Source of the DNA: Chondrinema litorale
GTDB lineage: Bacteria; Bacteroidota; Bacteroidia; Cytophagales; Flammeovirgaceae
Length of the DNA: 64,000 nucleotides
Direction: 5' to 3'
NCBI RefSeq assembly: GCF_026250525.1
Contig: NZ_CP111054.1
Location: 124,001-188,000, forward strand
A program made the position numbers and the translations under genes. Positions within the stretch are counted from its first letter, which is position 1. Each line of letters starts with the position of its first letter. The notes under the pieces were generated by a model. It was not told where the DNA came from, ran no database searches, and saw nothing but the letters and a program-made list of their open reading frames with translations. Below, one piece after another: positions 34,452 through 44,316 of the stretch.

Positions 34452-35504
34452 ATGAAGAACAAACAGCCAAAATATAAAGATTTCACTACAGAAGACTTTT
34501 TAGAGGATGAGTTTTTTGTAAAGTGGGTAAAGACGGCTACTGAGGAGACCAACCAGTTTTGGGAGGAATGGACGAAAGTACACCCTCATAAAGTTCCTGC
34601 ATTAATGGAAGCCAAAAATATTATCCTCTCTACTCATTATAAAAAACAAGACGAATTAGACTCTACCGAGATACTGGAAATGTACGAGCAAATTGTAAAA
34701 GGCAATAGTACACAGCCATCTCAATTGGGGGTAAACACTAATAACTGGTGGAGTGGATTTGCCAAAATAGCAGCAGTAATTTTAGTATTGTTGGTAGCTG
34801 GGTTTGGTGCATATCAGTTTAACGAGCAAGGCATACATGCATTAAGTGACGAAACAGAAGAGGTTTGGCTTTCTGCTATAAGCCCTGCGGGAAAGAAAAC
34901 GACCATTAGGTTAATGGATGGCACAGTGGTAAAGTTAAATGCAGGTAGTTCACTGTTTTATCCTAAGCAATTTGGTGCAAAATACAGAAAAGTAATTTTA
35001 AAAGGTGAAGCATTTTTTGATGTAGCTAAAAATCCTGAAAGGCCATTTATTATAGAAACTGGCGAAATAGAAACCAAAGTTTTAGGTACCAGCTTTAACA
35101 TTAAGTCTGATTCTGCCTATAACAAAGTACAAGTGGCAGTGGTAACTGGCATTGTTGAGGTAAGTGATAAAGGCGGAAACCACATAAAGTTGACTCCGAT
35201 GGAGGCTGTAACTTACGACTCTAAAATTAAAAATATAGAGAAACACACAGTAGAAGATATTGATGCAGTAGTTGGTTGGAAAGAGGGTTTACTTCAATTT
35301 AACAAAGCAAGTTTTAAAGAGATTTGCGAAAGACTTGAAACATGGTACGGAGTGGATATAGAATTGGCAGAAGACTTTAAAGAACCGGGAGCCTATTCGG
35401 GACGCTATGCTAACCAGAGCTTACAAAATGTATTGGAGGGCATCAGTTACACATCAGAATTTAACTATAAAATTAAAGATAAAAAGGTATTTATTTCAAA
35501 TTGA
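34452..35504 (+). CDS. FecR family anti-sigma factor
   Basis: 350 residues. An N-terminal cytoplasmic segment with tryptophan-rich sigma-binding motifs (about 1-85), one transmembrane helix (about 103-124, FAKIAAVILVLLVAGFGAY), the FecR domain (about 140-235, including VILKGEAFFDVAKNPERPF) and a C-terminal DUF4974 domain (about 275-350). It would hold the ECF sigma factor inactive until the SusC STN domain signals substrate binding. It sits 177 bases after the sigma gene and 171 bases before susC. Confidence 0.95.
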   Translation: MKNKQPKYKDFTTEDFLEDEFFVKWVKTATEETNQFWEEWTKVHPHKVPALMEAKNIILSTHYKKQDELDSTEILEMYEQIVKGNSTQPSQLGVNTNNWWSGFAKIAAVILVLLVAGFGAYQFNEQGIHALSDETEEVWLSAISPAGKKTTIRLMDGTVVKLNAGSSLFYPKQFGAKYRKVILKGEAFFDVAKNPERPFIIETGEIETKVLGTSFNIKSDSAYNKVQVAVVTGIVEVSDKGGNHIKLTPMEAVTYDSKIKNIEKHTVEDIDAVVGWKEGLLQFNKASFKEICERLETWYGVDIELAEDFKEPGAYSGRYANQSLQNVLEGISYTSEFNYKIKDKKVFISN

Positions 35505-35589
35505 AAATCGCCTATGAAGCAATTTAACTCAAGCTAATTTTTTTATAGAATTCCGGATTACTACCAAAAATATAAGGGAAAAATCCAAA

Positions 35590-35645
35590 GACCTGTCTAA
35601 TCGTTGGTAGCGCTAACAGGCCTGAGGATGGTTTGCCTTGACGTC
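35590..35645 (+). promoter_or_regulatory. GC-richer structured-looking leader upstream of susC
   Basis: Within an AT-rich interval, 35590-35645 is notably G+C-richer. It contains a short stem CCTGT/ACAGG (35592-35596 and 35616-35620) enclosing the palindrome TAGCGCTA (35608-35615), then GGATGGTTTGCC. It precedes the susC ATG at 35676 by about 30 bases. It could be part of a folded 5' untranslated region; evidence is only composition and short pairing. Confidence 0.3.
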
Positions 35646-35675
35646 TATTATTTATTCATCAAAACATTTAAAGAT

Positions 35676-38600
35676 ATGAAATTGAAAATACTAAGACAAG
35701 TCTGGATTATGTCGAAATTTATCTTATATGGCACGTTTTTCCAGGTACTTCTTGTAGGAGTGCTTCTGGCAGAAAACAGCAATGGACAGAAACAGAGTGT
35801 GTACGATATTTATATTGATGTAGATTATAGAGATGCATCATTAAATAGAGTGCTTAAAGACATTCAAAACAAAACAGGTTTCTACTTTACCTATAATCAT
35901 GATGTAGTAGGTGAAAAAGATAAAATAAATATTGTAGCCAAAAATCAGTCATTAGGAAACATCCTATCAACATTGTCTTCTAAAAACCACCTCATGTTTA
36001 AGCGTATAGATGGCAATATTCATGTGAAGAAGAAGAAAAGTAAAAGTACAAAGGTCGAAGAGGTTTTTACAGCATCTTATGCAAAACAAGTAAAAGTTAG
36101 TGGTACGGTTACTTCTTTAGAAGATGATGAACCACTACCTGGTGTGAGTATTCTAATAAAAGGAACATCAATAGGTACTACAACAGATTTTGATGGAAAT
36201 TTCTCCATGAGTGCACCGAGCGATGCCATTTTACAATTTAGTTATATTGGTTTTATTACTCAAGAAGTAGAGGTAGGTAACAGAAGTATAGTAGATGTAA
36301 AACTAGAAACTGACTACGAACAATTAGAAGAGGTAATAGTAGTAGGTTATGGTACACAGCGCAAGAGCGATTTAACTGGTTCAGTAGCAGTGGTAGAAAC
36401 TGACGAGATTCAGAAAATGGCTGTAAACGATATTACAAAAGCACTACAAGGTAGAATTGCTGGTGTTACTGTGCAAAGTGGTGGAGAGCCAGGTGCGGTT
36501 CCTGTAGTTAAAATTAGAGGTATTGGCTCATTCAACAACAACACACCTTTATATATTGTAGATGGTATTGTTACACCGATTAACGACTTGCCGATGTCAG
36601 ACATTGAGTCTATGCAAGTATTGAAAGATGGAGCTGCTGCTGCAATTTATGGTTCAAGAGCGGCAAATGGTGTAGTAATTATCACTACAAAAAGAGGTGC
36701 TAAAGGCCCACTTAAATTAAATTACTCTGCTTACTACGGTGTGCAAAATGTACCAAACAGATATGATGTAGCGAACCGCGAAGAATATCAATTATTAGTA
36801 AATGAAGCTTCTGTAAATGCAGGTGAAGCACTTAAGCCAGCTAACGATCCAAGTTCTTCTCTTTTTGTAGACAATGTAGATACAGACTGGCAAGAAGAAG
36901 TTTTTAAAACTGGTAAAATACAAGAGCACAACCTAAACTTAACCGGAGGTAATGAGACATCAACTTTCAATATCTCGCTTAATTACTTCGACCAAAGTGG
37001 AACAGTAGTGGGTAGAGGCCCTAAATATACCCGTTACGGAATTGGTGTTAACTCTGATCATCAAATAGGAAAACTAAAAGTAGGACAGTCTGTGCACTAT
37101 ACAGTAGCCGACCAAACTTTTATGACTTTCTTACATACCGGAAATAACTTGGTTTACATGGTAAATGCTATTCCAACTTTACCAGTGAATGACGAAAGTA
37201 CGGTTGATGGATATGCAAGTGCAGACCAAGTAATTCATGGTTCATATACAGCCAATGTGGCGGGTATGAATAACATGATTGAAAGTACCACAGATAGATA
37301 TCGCTTTATTGGTAATGTGTATGGAGAATATGCGATTCTGGACGAATTGAAATATAAACTAAGTTTAAGTTTTGAAAGAACAGATTGGAGAGATTTCTAT
37401 TTCCAACCAATTCACGATTTAGGCTGGTTCTATGTGAACAACATTGCCAAAATGAACGATTGGAGAGGTTTCGGTTCTACAGGAACCATTGAGCAAACTT
37501 TAACGTGGAATAAATCGCTTGGCGATCACTCATTTACTGCTATGGTGGGAACTACCATGCTAGAAAGTTCGATTAAAAGAACTTATGGCCATGCAGAAGG
37601 ATTCACCGAACCATACTTTAAAGTATTAAGCCAAGGTACTTCAGGGCAAACCATTACGAGCGACGAATACCAAAGTAGATTAATGTCTTTATTTGGTAGA
37701 GTAACTTACAATTACAAAGACAGGTATTTATTAAATGCTACTATTCGTAGAGATGGTTCTTCAAGATTTGCTGAGATAAACAGATTTGGTACTTTCCCAG
37801 CAGTTTCGGTAGGTTGGAATATTCACAACGAAGCCTTTATGATGGGTGTTCGAGCAATCAACCAATTAAAAATTAGAGCGAGTTATGGTGTATTAGGTAA
37901 CCAAGAAATTGGTGATTATCGCTATGCAGCCACAATTACACCTTATGCACACTATGTATTAAATGGCCAGTTGGCAACCGGAGCTTCACAGTATGCTTTT
38001 GTATCGCCAGATATGAAATGGGAATCTAAGGTTTCTAAAAACATAGCAGTTGATATGGCATTCTTTGATGATAAAATCACCTTTACTGCGGAGTATTACA
38101 ACAACCTTTCAGAAGATATGTTAGTTGGTGTGCCTATTCCAGGAAGTACTGGTGCATACGATTGGGAAGCACCAACAATCAACGGTGCATCTGTTAGAAA
38201 CAGTGGTTTTGAATTTACTTTAGGATATAGAAAAGCAGAAGGAGATTTTAATTACGGTATTAACGCAAACATCTCCACTCTTAAAAACGAGGTGCTTGCA
38301 CTAGGCTATGGAGACAATCCGATTTATGGAATTATGAGTAGAACAGCTGTAGGTAGCGAAGTGGGAGAGTTTTACGGTTGGGTAGACGAAGGTTTGTTCC
38401 AGTCTCAGACAGAAATTGATGAATTAAACGAAGCTTCACCAATTGGTCGCTACCAAGAAGTAGATACTAGCCCAGGTGATGTAAAATATTCAGATTTAAA
38501 TGGCGATGGTTACATCAACGACGATGACAGAGCTTATTTAGGTAGTGCAATTCCTAATCTTTACTACGGATTAAACTTTAACGCTTCTTACAAAAACTTC

Positions 38601-39083
38601 GATTTAACTGTTGCAGCTAATGGTTCTTCTGGTAACAAAATTAATAATGGTATTAGAAGAGCGATTGAAAATGGTTCTGGTTGGGATAACTATTCTAAAA
38701 ATATGCTGAACCGTTGGACTCCCGAAAACACAAATACAGATGTGCCAAGGGTAATCATGTATGACCCTAACAACAACAATAGAGATTCTCAAAGATGGCT
38801 TGAAGATGGTAAATATCTTAAAATCACTAATGTAGAATTAGGCTACAATGTGCCAGCAGCATTAACAAGTAAGCTGCATATTTCTAGATTAAGGGTATAT
38901 CTATCAGGACAAAATGTATACACATTTACTAAGTACACTGGCTTTGATCCAGACTTTGGTAACGATGGCTTATTCAGTAGAGGAACAGATAAAGCTGCTG
39001 AAGCAAACAGGTCATTTACTGCTTATTCAGGAGGTTTACCAAACCCAAGAACTTTCTTATTGGGCGTAAAAGTAGGATTCTAG
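35676..39083 (+). CDS. SusC-type TonB-dependent receptor with STN domain
   Basis: 1135 residues from ATG 35676; a TTG at 35604 would add a non-signal-like extension. Signal peptide, then an STN (secretin/TonB short N-terminal) domain (about 40-120), a carboxypeptidase-regulatory-like domain (KVSGTVTSLEDDEPLPGVSI), TonB box region EEVIVVGYGTQRKSDLTGSV, SusC plug with LYIVDGI and DGAAAAIYGSRAANGVVIIT, and a C-terminal barrel ending GVKVGF. It would import arabinan oligosaccharides across the outer membrane and, through STN, signal to the FecR/sigma pair upstream. SusD follows after 28 bases. Confidence 0.95.
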   Translation: MKLKILRQVWIMSKFILYGTFFQVLLVGVLLAENSNGQKQSVYDIYIDVDYRDASLNRVLKDIQNKTGFYFTYNHDVVGEKDKINIVAKNQSLGNILSTLSSKNHLMFKRIDGNIHVKKKKSKSTKVEEVFTASYAKQVKVSGTVTSLEDDEPLPGVSILIKGTSIGTTTDFDGNFSMSAPSDAILQFSYIGFITQEVEVGNRSIVDVKLETDYEQLEEVIVVGYGTQRKSDLTGSVAVVETDEIQKMAVNDITKALQGRIAGVTVQSGGEPGAVPVVKIRGIGSFNNNTPLYIVDGIVTPINDLPMSDIESMQVLKDGAAAAIYGSRAANGVVIITTKRGAKGPLKLNYSAYYGVQNVPNRYDVANREEYQLLVNEASVNAGEALKPANDPSSSLFVDNVDTDWQEEVFKTGKIQEHNLNLTGGNETSTFNISLNYFDQSGTVVGRGPKYTRYGIGVNSDHQIGKLKVGQSVHYTVADQTFMTFLHTGNNLVYMVNAIPTLPVNDESTVDGYASADQVIHGSYTANVAGMNNMIESTTDRYRFIGNVYGEYAILDELKYKLSLSFERTDWRDFYFQPIHDLGWFYVNNIAKMNDWRGFGSTGTIEQTLTWNKSLGDHSFTAMVGTTMLESSIKRTYGHAEGFTEPYFKVLSQGTSGQTITSDEYQSRLMSLFGRVTYNYKDRYLLNATIRRDGSSRFAEINRFGTFPAVSVGWNIHNEAFMMGVRAINQLKIRASYGVLGNQEIGDYRYAATITPYAHYVLNGQLATGASQYAFVSPDMKWESKVSKNIAVDMAFFDDKITFTAEYYNNLSEDMLVGVPIPGSTGAYDWEAPTINGASVRNSGFEFTLGYRKAEGDFNYGINANISTLKNEVLALGYGDNPIYGIMSRTAVGSEVGEFYGWVDEGLFQSQTEIDELNEASPIGRYQEVDTSPGDVKYSDLNGDGYINDDDRAYLGSAIPNLYYGLNFNASYKNFDLTVAANGSSGNKINNGIRRAIENGSGWDNYSKNMLNRWTPENTNTDVPRVIMYDPNNNNRDSQRWLEDGKYLKITNVELGYNVPAALTSKLHISRLRVYLSGQNVYTFTKYTGFDPDFGNDGLFSRGTDKAAEANRSFTAYSGGLPNPRTFLLGVKVGF

Positions 39084-39111
39084 TGTATTACTTAACTTAA
39101 ATGAAAAGAAA

Positions 39112-40647
39112 ATGAAAAACATTAAATATATAGTCTTTTTAGCGACATTTAGTCTAGGAATTTTCGGTTGTAACGAAGATTGGCTTGAGCTTTCAAATCC
39201 AAATCAACAAACGGTTACCTCATTCTGGCAAACCGAAAGCGATATACAAAAAGGGGTAAATGCTACATATCAGTCATTAGCCTACTACGATGGTACATTT
39301 TTTAGATTTGCACCTATTGCGCTTGATCTACGTGGCGACGATACAGAAAGCCCAAGCCCTTGGGATGTATTAGCCAACACGGGTCAATTTAAACTTGCAA
39401 ATACGACAATTATGCAGCAATGGCTTTGGATTGCTTTTTATGGCGTAACATTTAGAGCAAACCAAGTACTTGCACATATTGATGATGTAACCTTCGAAGA
39501 TGAAAGTTATAAGAACAGATTAAGAGGAGAAGCACAGTTTTTAAGAGGTTTGTCTTATTTCTATTTAGTAACCTTCTTCAATAATATTCCATTAATAGAA
39601 GGTGATTTTGAAACTACAGATGACTATTACCAAACTCAGGCTGATCCTGATGCGGTTTGGGCATTAATTGTTTCAGACTTCCAAGCTGCTGCTACTAACT
39701 TACCAGATTCTTATGGATCTACTGATTTAGGTAGAGCGACAAAAGGTGCTGCTTATGCTTATCTTGGCAAAGCTCATTTGTTTATGCAAAACTGGTCAGA
39801 AGCTGCTACTGCATTTACCGAAGTAATGAATTTAGGATATAGTTTGATGGATAACTACGAAGACAATTTTACAGAAGCCTTCGAAAATAATGAAGAGTCG
39901 ATCTTTGAGCTTCAATTTGACAGAAACGTGGGTGGTGTAGTATTAGGTTGGGTAGGTGCTCCGGGTGCCGACTGGTCGCTTACTACAGCAAGAGCCATTA
40001 CTTATGCTCCAGCTCCATTTGGTTGGAACGATGTAGCACCAACTCGTTGGATTGTAGATGAGTTTTTAGCAGAAAAAACCATCGAAGGTGAAGATGACCC
40101 AAGATTGAAAGCAACTATTTTCTACAACTATCCGGGTGCAACTTTGTACGGGCAAAGCTTCGAAGAAGTCTATGCAACAGACTTGGATAAACTAGGAGTG
40201 AAAAAATATGGTAATTCTGAATCGGGCAGAGTAGACGAGAAAGATTGGAGATCGGGTGTAAATGAGCGCTTAATGAGATACTCTGATGTATTGCTTATGT
40301 ATGCCGAAGCTCAGAATGAATTAGGAAACACAAATGTGGCTGCTGAATATATGCAAATGGTTCGTGACAGAGCAAACCTTCCTGACAGAGAAGCTGAATT
40401 TGCGGGTTTGAGTCAGGAAGGATTTCGCGAACAACTAGCTCACGAGCGCGCTTTGGAGTTTGCTTTAGAAGGTCACAGGTTTGATGATATAAGACGTTGG
40501 GGCTGGTTAAGCGATGCTTCAAAGCTTGAAGAACTCAAATCTCACGACTCAGAATTTGAAGGTTATGTAGCAGGAAGAGAATATTTCTCTATCCCTCAAT
40601 CAGAAATAGACATCAATCCTGAGTTGATTCAAAATCAAGGATATTAA
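39112..40647 (+). CDS. SusD/RagB family outer-membrane glycan-binding lipoprotein
   Basis: 511 residues. Lipoprotein signal with Cys in LGIFGCNEDW (about C20). SusD hallmarks include the N-terminal WLELSNPNQQTVTSFWQTES, the TPR-like region with RGEAQFLRGLSYFYLVTFFNNIPL, and the C-terminal LMRYSDVLLMYAEAQNELG and ALEFALEGHRFDDIRRWGW. It caps the SusC pore and binds the glycan, here presumably arabinan. A hairpin follows its stop codon at 40656-40690. Confidence 0.95.
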   Translation: MKNIKYIVFLATFSLGIFGCNEDWLELSNPNQQTVTSFWQTESDIQKGVNATYQSLAYYDGTFFRFAPIALDLRGDDTESPSPWDVLANTGQFKLANTTIMQQWLWIAFYGVTFRANQVLAHIDDVTFEDESYKNRLRGEAQFLRGLSYFYLVTFFNNIPLIEGDFETTDDYYQTQADPDAVWALIVSDFQAAATNLPDSYGSTDLGRATKGAAYAYLGKAHLFMQNWSEAATAFTEVMNLGYSLMDNYEDNFTEAFENNEESIFELQFDRNVGGVVLGWVGAPGADWSLTTARAITYAPAPFGWNDVAPTRWIVDEFLAEKTIEGEDDPRLKATIFYNYPGATLYGQSFEEVYATDLDKLGVKKYGNSESGRVDEKDWRSGVNERLMRYSDVLLMYAEAQNELGNTNVAAEYMQMVRDRANLPDREAEFAGLSQEGFREQLAHERALEFALEGHRFDDIRRWGWLSDASKLEELKSHDSEFEGYVAGREYFSIPQSEIDINPELIQNQGY

Positions 40648-40655
40648 TAAATTAA

Positions 40656-40690
40656 AATCTCCTCTGTATAGCAAACATGCAGAGGAGATT
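40656..40690 (+). terminator. Strong hairpin between susD and the first GH43 gene
   Basis: A perfect 11-bp stem AATCTCCTCTG/CAGAGGAGATT (40656-40666 and 40680-40690) with a 13-base loop, starting 8 bases after the susD stop codon. No clear T run follows, so it may be a partial terminator or an mRNA-stabilising 3' end that lets SusC/SusD be made in excess of the enzymes downstream. Confidence 0.6.
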
Positions 40691-40772
40691 AATTAACAAA
40701 ACATAAGTTTAAACATCTACAGCTAATTTTTTTCTTAAGTAGAATGTAAACTAAACCGCAGGCAAGGAGTAT

Positions 40773-42278
40773 ATGGGAATGAATAGTATTAGCAGATTAC
40801 TAAAAATATTGGGGTTACTTACATTGATAATTCAACTGGCTTCTTGTTCAGAAGATAATAATGTAACACCGGAAGTGGAAGGAGACAGCACTACTGTAGA
40901 AAATCCGGTAAGTAATTTTGATATCAACTCTATCGAAGATACATATGGAGAAATTGCTGCCTACGAAAATGCACGCAAATGGGGACCTTACAATGTGCAC
41001 GATCCGAGCATAATTAAAGATGGCGATTATTACTACTGTTACAATACCGATGTAGGGTATGGAACAGAAGTGCCAGCGGGTATCCAAATAAGAAAATCTA
41101 AAGATTTAGTAGAGTGGCAATATGTGGGCAGAGTATTTAATGGATTGCCCCAACAAGGTGCCGATTTTATTAAATCAAAAGGTGTAGAACCATTTGATGC
41201 ACTTTGGGCACCATATATATATAAGTATGGTGATGAATTCAGGCTATATTACTCACTTTCTTCATCAGCTCCTCGACTAAGTGTAATTGGTCTGGCAACT
41301 GCACCAACTCCTGTTGGCCCATGGACAGAACAAGGTTTGGTAGTTACTTCAGTTAATGACAATTCCATTCAAACCAATGCAATTGACCCCACAATTGTTA
41401 TCGATAAATCTGGTGATCATTGGTTTTACTATGGCTCAGCTTGGGATGGTATTTACTACTTACAACTCGATCCGGATACAGGTTTAGCACTCAAAGGGAA
41501 TGATAAAGGCAAGCGTATTGCCCAACGTGGCTTTACCGGAAACTCGATTAACGGCAACATAGAAGGCCCTGAGATTATCTACAATGAAGAGTTAGACAAG
41601 TATTATATGTTTATTGCTTACGATTGGCTTCAAACAAAATACAATGTAAGAGTGGGCCGGGCCGATTCTCCAGAAGGTCCTTTCTACGATTTTAATGGCA
41701 ATGACCTCAACGGCGAAGAAGATAACATCCCAATGATTTTAGCTCCCTATCAATTTGAAGGACATGGAGGTTGGCAAGGTGTTTCTCATTGTGCAGTCTT
41801 TAAAGAAGGTGACCAATATTTTATGGCACACCAAGGTAGGCCGGGGGTAGACTCTTATTATATGGTGTTGCATGTTAGAAAAATATTTTGGACAGAAGAT
41901 GGCTGGCCGATAGTTTCACCAGAAAGATATGCTGCGCTAGAACAAACAGAAATTGTAGAATCTGATTTAGTTGGCCATTGGGAGCAAATCGATTTAGGCT
42001 ATAAAGTAGTGCCCGGTTATGCAGAAGAACAACTCTCAGCAGATTTTCAAGTGGCTGTAGATTTAACCTTGGATGCAGCAGGTACAATTAATAGCGAAGA
42101 GTCTAGTACTTGGAGCTATAGTGCACCTTGGTTAGAGTTAAATTGGGCTAATGCAAGCACCGCTAAAGTCTATGTAGAGCCAGGTAGAGACTGGGAAAAT
42201 AAAATAGAGAAAACCTTGATTTTTAGTGGATTAAATAATGAAGGCACAGCTATATGGGGAAAGAAAAAAAGTAATTAA
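40773..42278 (+). CDS. GH43 arabinan endo-1,5-alpha-L-arabinanase-like lipoprotein
   Basis: 501 residues. Lipoprotein signal peptide with Cys in IIQLASC (about C25). The five-bladed GH43 propeller spans about 65-370, with catalytic base region YNVHDPSIIKDGDYYY, the pKa-modulating Asp in NAIDPTIVIDKSG and the acid in NIEGPEIIYNEELDK. A beta-rich C-terminal domain (about 390-500) resembles the extra domain of some arabinanases. As a surface or periplasmic lipoprotein it would cut the alpha-1,5-arabinan backbone. Its place beside two GH51 and a second GH43 supports arabinan as substrate. Exact subfamily not determined. Confidence 0.88.
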   Translation: MGMNSISRLLKILGLLTLIIQLASCSEDNNVTPEVEGDSTTVENPVSNFDINSIEDTYGEIAAYENARKWGPYNVHDPSIIKDGDYYYCYNTDVGYGTEVPAGIQIRKSKDLVEWQYVGRVFNGLPQQGADFIKSKGVEPFDALWAPYIYKYGDEFRLYYSLSSSAPRLSVIGLATAPTPVGPWTEQGLVVTSVNDNSIQTNAIDPTIVIDKSGDHWFYYGSAWDGIYYLQLDPDTGLALKGNDKGKRIAQRGFTGNSINGNIEGPEIIYNEELDKYYMFIAYDWLQTKYNVRVGRADSPEGPFYDFNGNDLNGEEDNIPMILAPYQFEGHGGWQGVSHCAVFKEGDQYFMAHQGRPGVDSYYMVLHVRKIFWTEDGWPIVSPERYAALEQTEIVESDLVGHWEQIDLGYKVVPGYAEEQLSADFQVAVDLTLDAAGTINSEESSTWSYSAPWLELNWANASTAKVYVEPGRDWENKIEKTLIFSGLNNEGTAIWGKKKSN

Positions 42279-42308
42279 ATTTAGCTAAATATAATTAAAA
42301 CTAGACTT

Positions 42309-44297
42309 ATGAGAATCAATAAACTATTTGAGCTGATTTTATGTGCGGGATTGCTGTTCCCCACATTTACATTTGCTCAAGCACCCATCGTATTAGAAGT
42401 AGATGCGAGTAAACATGTGGCAGATATTCAACCAACTATGTGGGGTATTTTTTTCGAAGATATCAACTTTGCTGCCGATGGTGGTATCTATGCAGAGATG
42501 GTAAAAAACAGATCATTCGAGTTTGATAATCCACTTATGGGGTGGAATGAACCAAATAGTGATACCCATTCTTTAAACGAAAAATCTGGTATTGCCAAAG
42601 TGGTTAAAGAATCGGAAGGAACCAACCCTCACTTTGCAAGAATAGAAGTTAAAAACAGCACTGGATACAAAATTATTAATGAAGGTTTCCGCAGCATGGG
42701 AATTAAAAAAGATGCTAAGTATAACCTTACCTTTGAAGCCAGAAATATGTCTGGCAACATCTCAAAAATCAACTTTCAATTTATAGATAAAAATGGAAAA
42801 GGAGTTGGTAAAGCTAGTGTAGCAGTTTCATCTAAAGATTGGAAAGCATACAGTGCTAGTTGGGCAGCTACAGAAACAGTTGAAAAAGCTCAACTTGAAA
42901 TTACTTTTGAAGGAACAGGTGTGATTGATGTTGATATGATTTCCCTTTTCCCAGAAGATACATGGAAAGGCAGACCAAAAGGAATGCGTAAAGATTTAGT
43001 ACAATTGCTTGCCGACCTACAACCCGGCTTTTTAAGATTTCCTGGTGGATGTATAGTAGAAGGAAGAACTTTGAACCAACGCTATCAGTGGAAAAAAACA
43101 GTGGGTAACATCGAAGACCGTGAGATGATTGTAAACCGTTGGAATACTGAATTTGCTCACAGACCAACTCCAGATTATTTTCAGACATTTGGCTTAGGAT
43201 TTTTTGAGTACTTCCAGTTATCAGAAGATTTAGGAGCAGAAGCGCTTCCAATTTTAAGTTGTGGCATGGCTTGTCAGTTTAATACAGGTGAGTTGGTACC
43301 TATGGCTGAGCTAGACCCTTATGTGCAAGATGCTTTAGATTTGATTGAATTTGCTAATGGAGCTACAAGTACAAAATGGGGAAAACTTCGTGCAGATATG
43401 GGGCATCCTGAACCATTCAATTTAAAATACATTGGTGTAGGTAACGAGCAGTGGGGGCCAGATTATTTCGATAGATTAAAAGTATTTATAGAAGCCATAA
43501 AAGGGCAATATCCAGAAATGATTGTAGTATCAGGTACTGGCCCATTCCCAGATGGTGAACAATTTGATTATGCTGAAATTGAATTAAGAAAACTGAATGC
43601 AGAGATTGTAGACGAACATTATTACCGTAGTCCTGAGTGGTTTTTAGAAAATGCAGATCGCTACGATAGTTATGATAGAAACAGTTATAAAATATTTGCG
43701 GGTGAATATGCTGCTCAGAGTGTAGCCATTGCCAGTCCTGATAATAAAAATAACTGGCAATGTGCTATGTCTGAAGCGGCTTATCTTACAGGTTTAGAAA
43801 GAAATGCAGATGTGGTTTACCTTACTTCTTACGCGCCATTATTTGCTCATGTAGAGGGCTGGCAGTGGACACCAGACTTAATCTGGTTTAATAACTTAAC
43901 CTCATACGGAACACCAAACTACTATGTGCAAAAACTATTTTCTAACAATAGTGGTACAAAACTGATCTCTGTAGAATCTGACGACAAACCGCTTACTGGG
44001 CAAAATAGCATCTATGCATCTTCTGTATTGGATGAAGATACAAAAGAAATTATCGTGAAGGTGGTAAACTCTTCAGAAGAAAGTAAGTCTGTAAAAATCA
44101 GTCTTAAAGGTGCAAAGAGACCAAAAAAAGAGGCTGCTCTAATTGTATTAAATAGTAAAGACCTTAATGGAGTAAACTCAATAGAAGATCCTGCTTCAAT
44201 ATCACCCGAAGAAAAAACAGTTTCTCTCAAAGGAAGAAACATTGAGTTGGAGCTGCCTCCTTATTCTTTATCAGTCATAAAAGTTGTTCAACAATAA
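42309..44297 (+). CDS. GH51 alpha-L-arabinofuranosidase with carbohydrate-binding insert
   Basis: 662 residues, exported (signal peptide ending FTFAQ). After an N-terminal strand segment there is a jelly-roll-like carbohydrate-binding region (about 75-220). The (beta/alpha)8 barrel has acid/base E380 in YIGVGNEQWGPDYF and nucleophile E466 in KIFAGEYAAQS, then a C-terminal beta domain. It removes terminal alpha-L-arabinofuranose units. It differs from the shorter GH51 that follows, so the two probably attack different linkages or chain lengths. Part of the arabinan locus; 30 bases after the first GH43. Confidence 0.92.
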   Translation: MRINKLFELILCAGLLFPTFTFAQAPIVLEVDASKHVADIQPTMWGIFFEDINFAADGGIYAEMVKNRSFEFDNPLMGWNEPNSDTHSLNEKSGIAKVVKESEGTNPHFARIEVKNSTGYKIINEGFRSMGIKKDAKYNLTFEARNMSGNISKINFQFIDKNGKGVGKASVAVSSKDWKAYSASWAATETVEKAQLEITFEGTGVIDVDMISLFPEDTWKGRPKGMRKDLVQLLADLQPGFLRFPGGCIVEGRTLNQRYQWKKTVGNIEDREMIVNRWNTEFAHRPTPDYFQTFGLGFFEYFQLSEDLGAEALPILSCGMACQFNTGELVPMAELDPYVQDALDLIEFANGATSTKWGKLRADMGHPEPFNLKYIGVGNEQWGPDYFDRLKVFIEAIKGQYPEMIVVSGTGPFPDGEQFDYAEIELRKLNAEIVDEHYYRSPEWFLENADRYDSYDRNSYKIFAGEYAAQSVAIASPDNKNNWQCAMSEAAYLTGLERNADVVYLTSYAPLFAHVEGWQWTPDLIWFNNLTSYGTPNYYVQKLFSNNSGTKLISVESDDKPLTGQNSIYASSVLDEDTKEIIVKVVNSSEESKSVKISLKGAKRPKKEAALIVLNSKDLNGVNSIEDPASISPEEKTVSLKGRNIELELPPYSLSVIKVVQQ

Positions 44298-44316
44298 AAC
44301 ATTTACATTCTAAATT

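Noticed and set aside
35604..35675. TTG-started extension of the first SusC
   Set aside because: It would put 24 residues before the signal peptide; the ATG at 35676 gives a normal export signal.
42901..43251. 116-residue minus-strand frame inside the GH51 gene
   Set aside because: It lies opposite the conserved catalytic barrel and has no recognisable domain.
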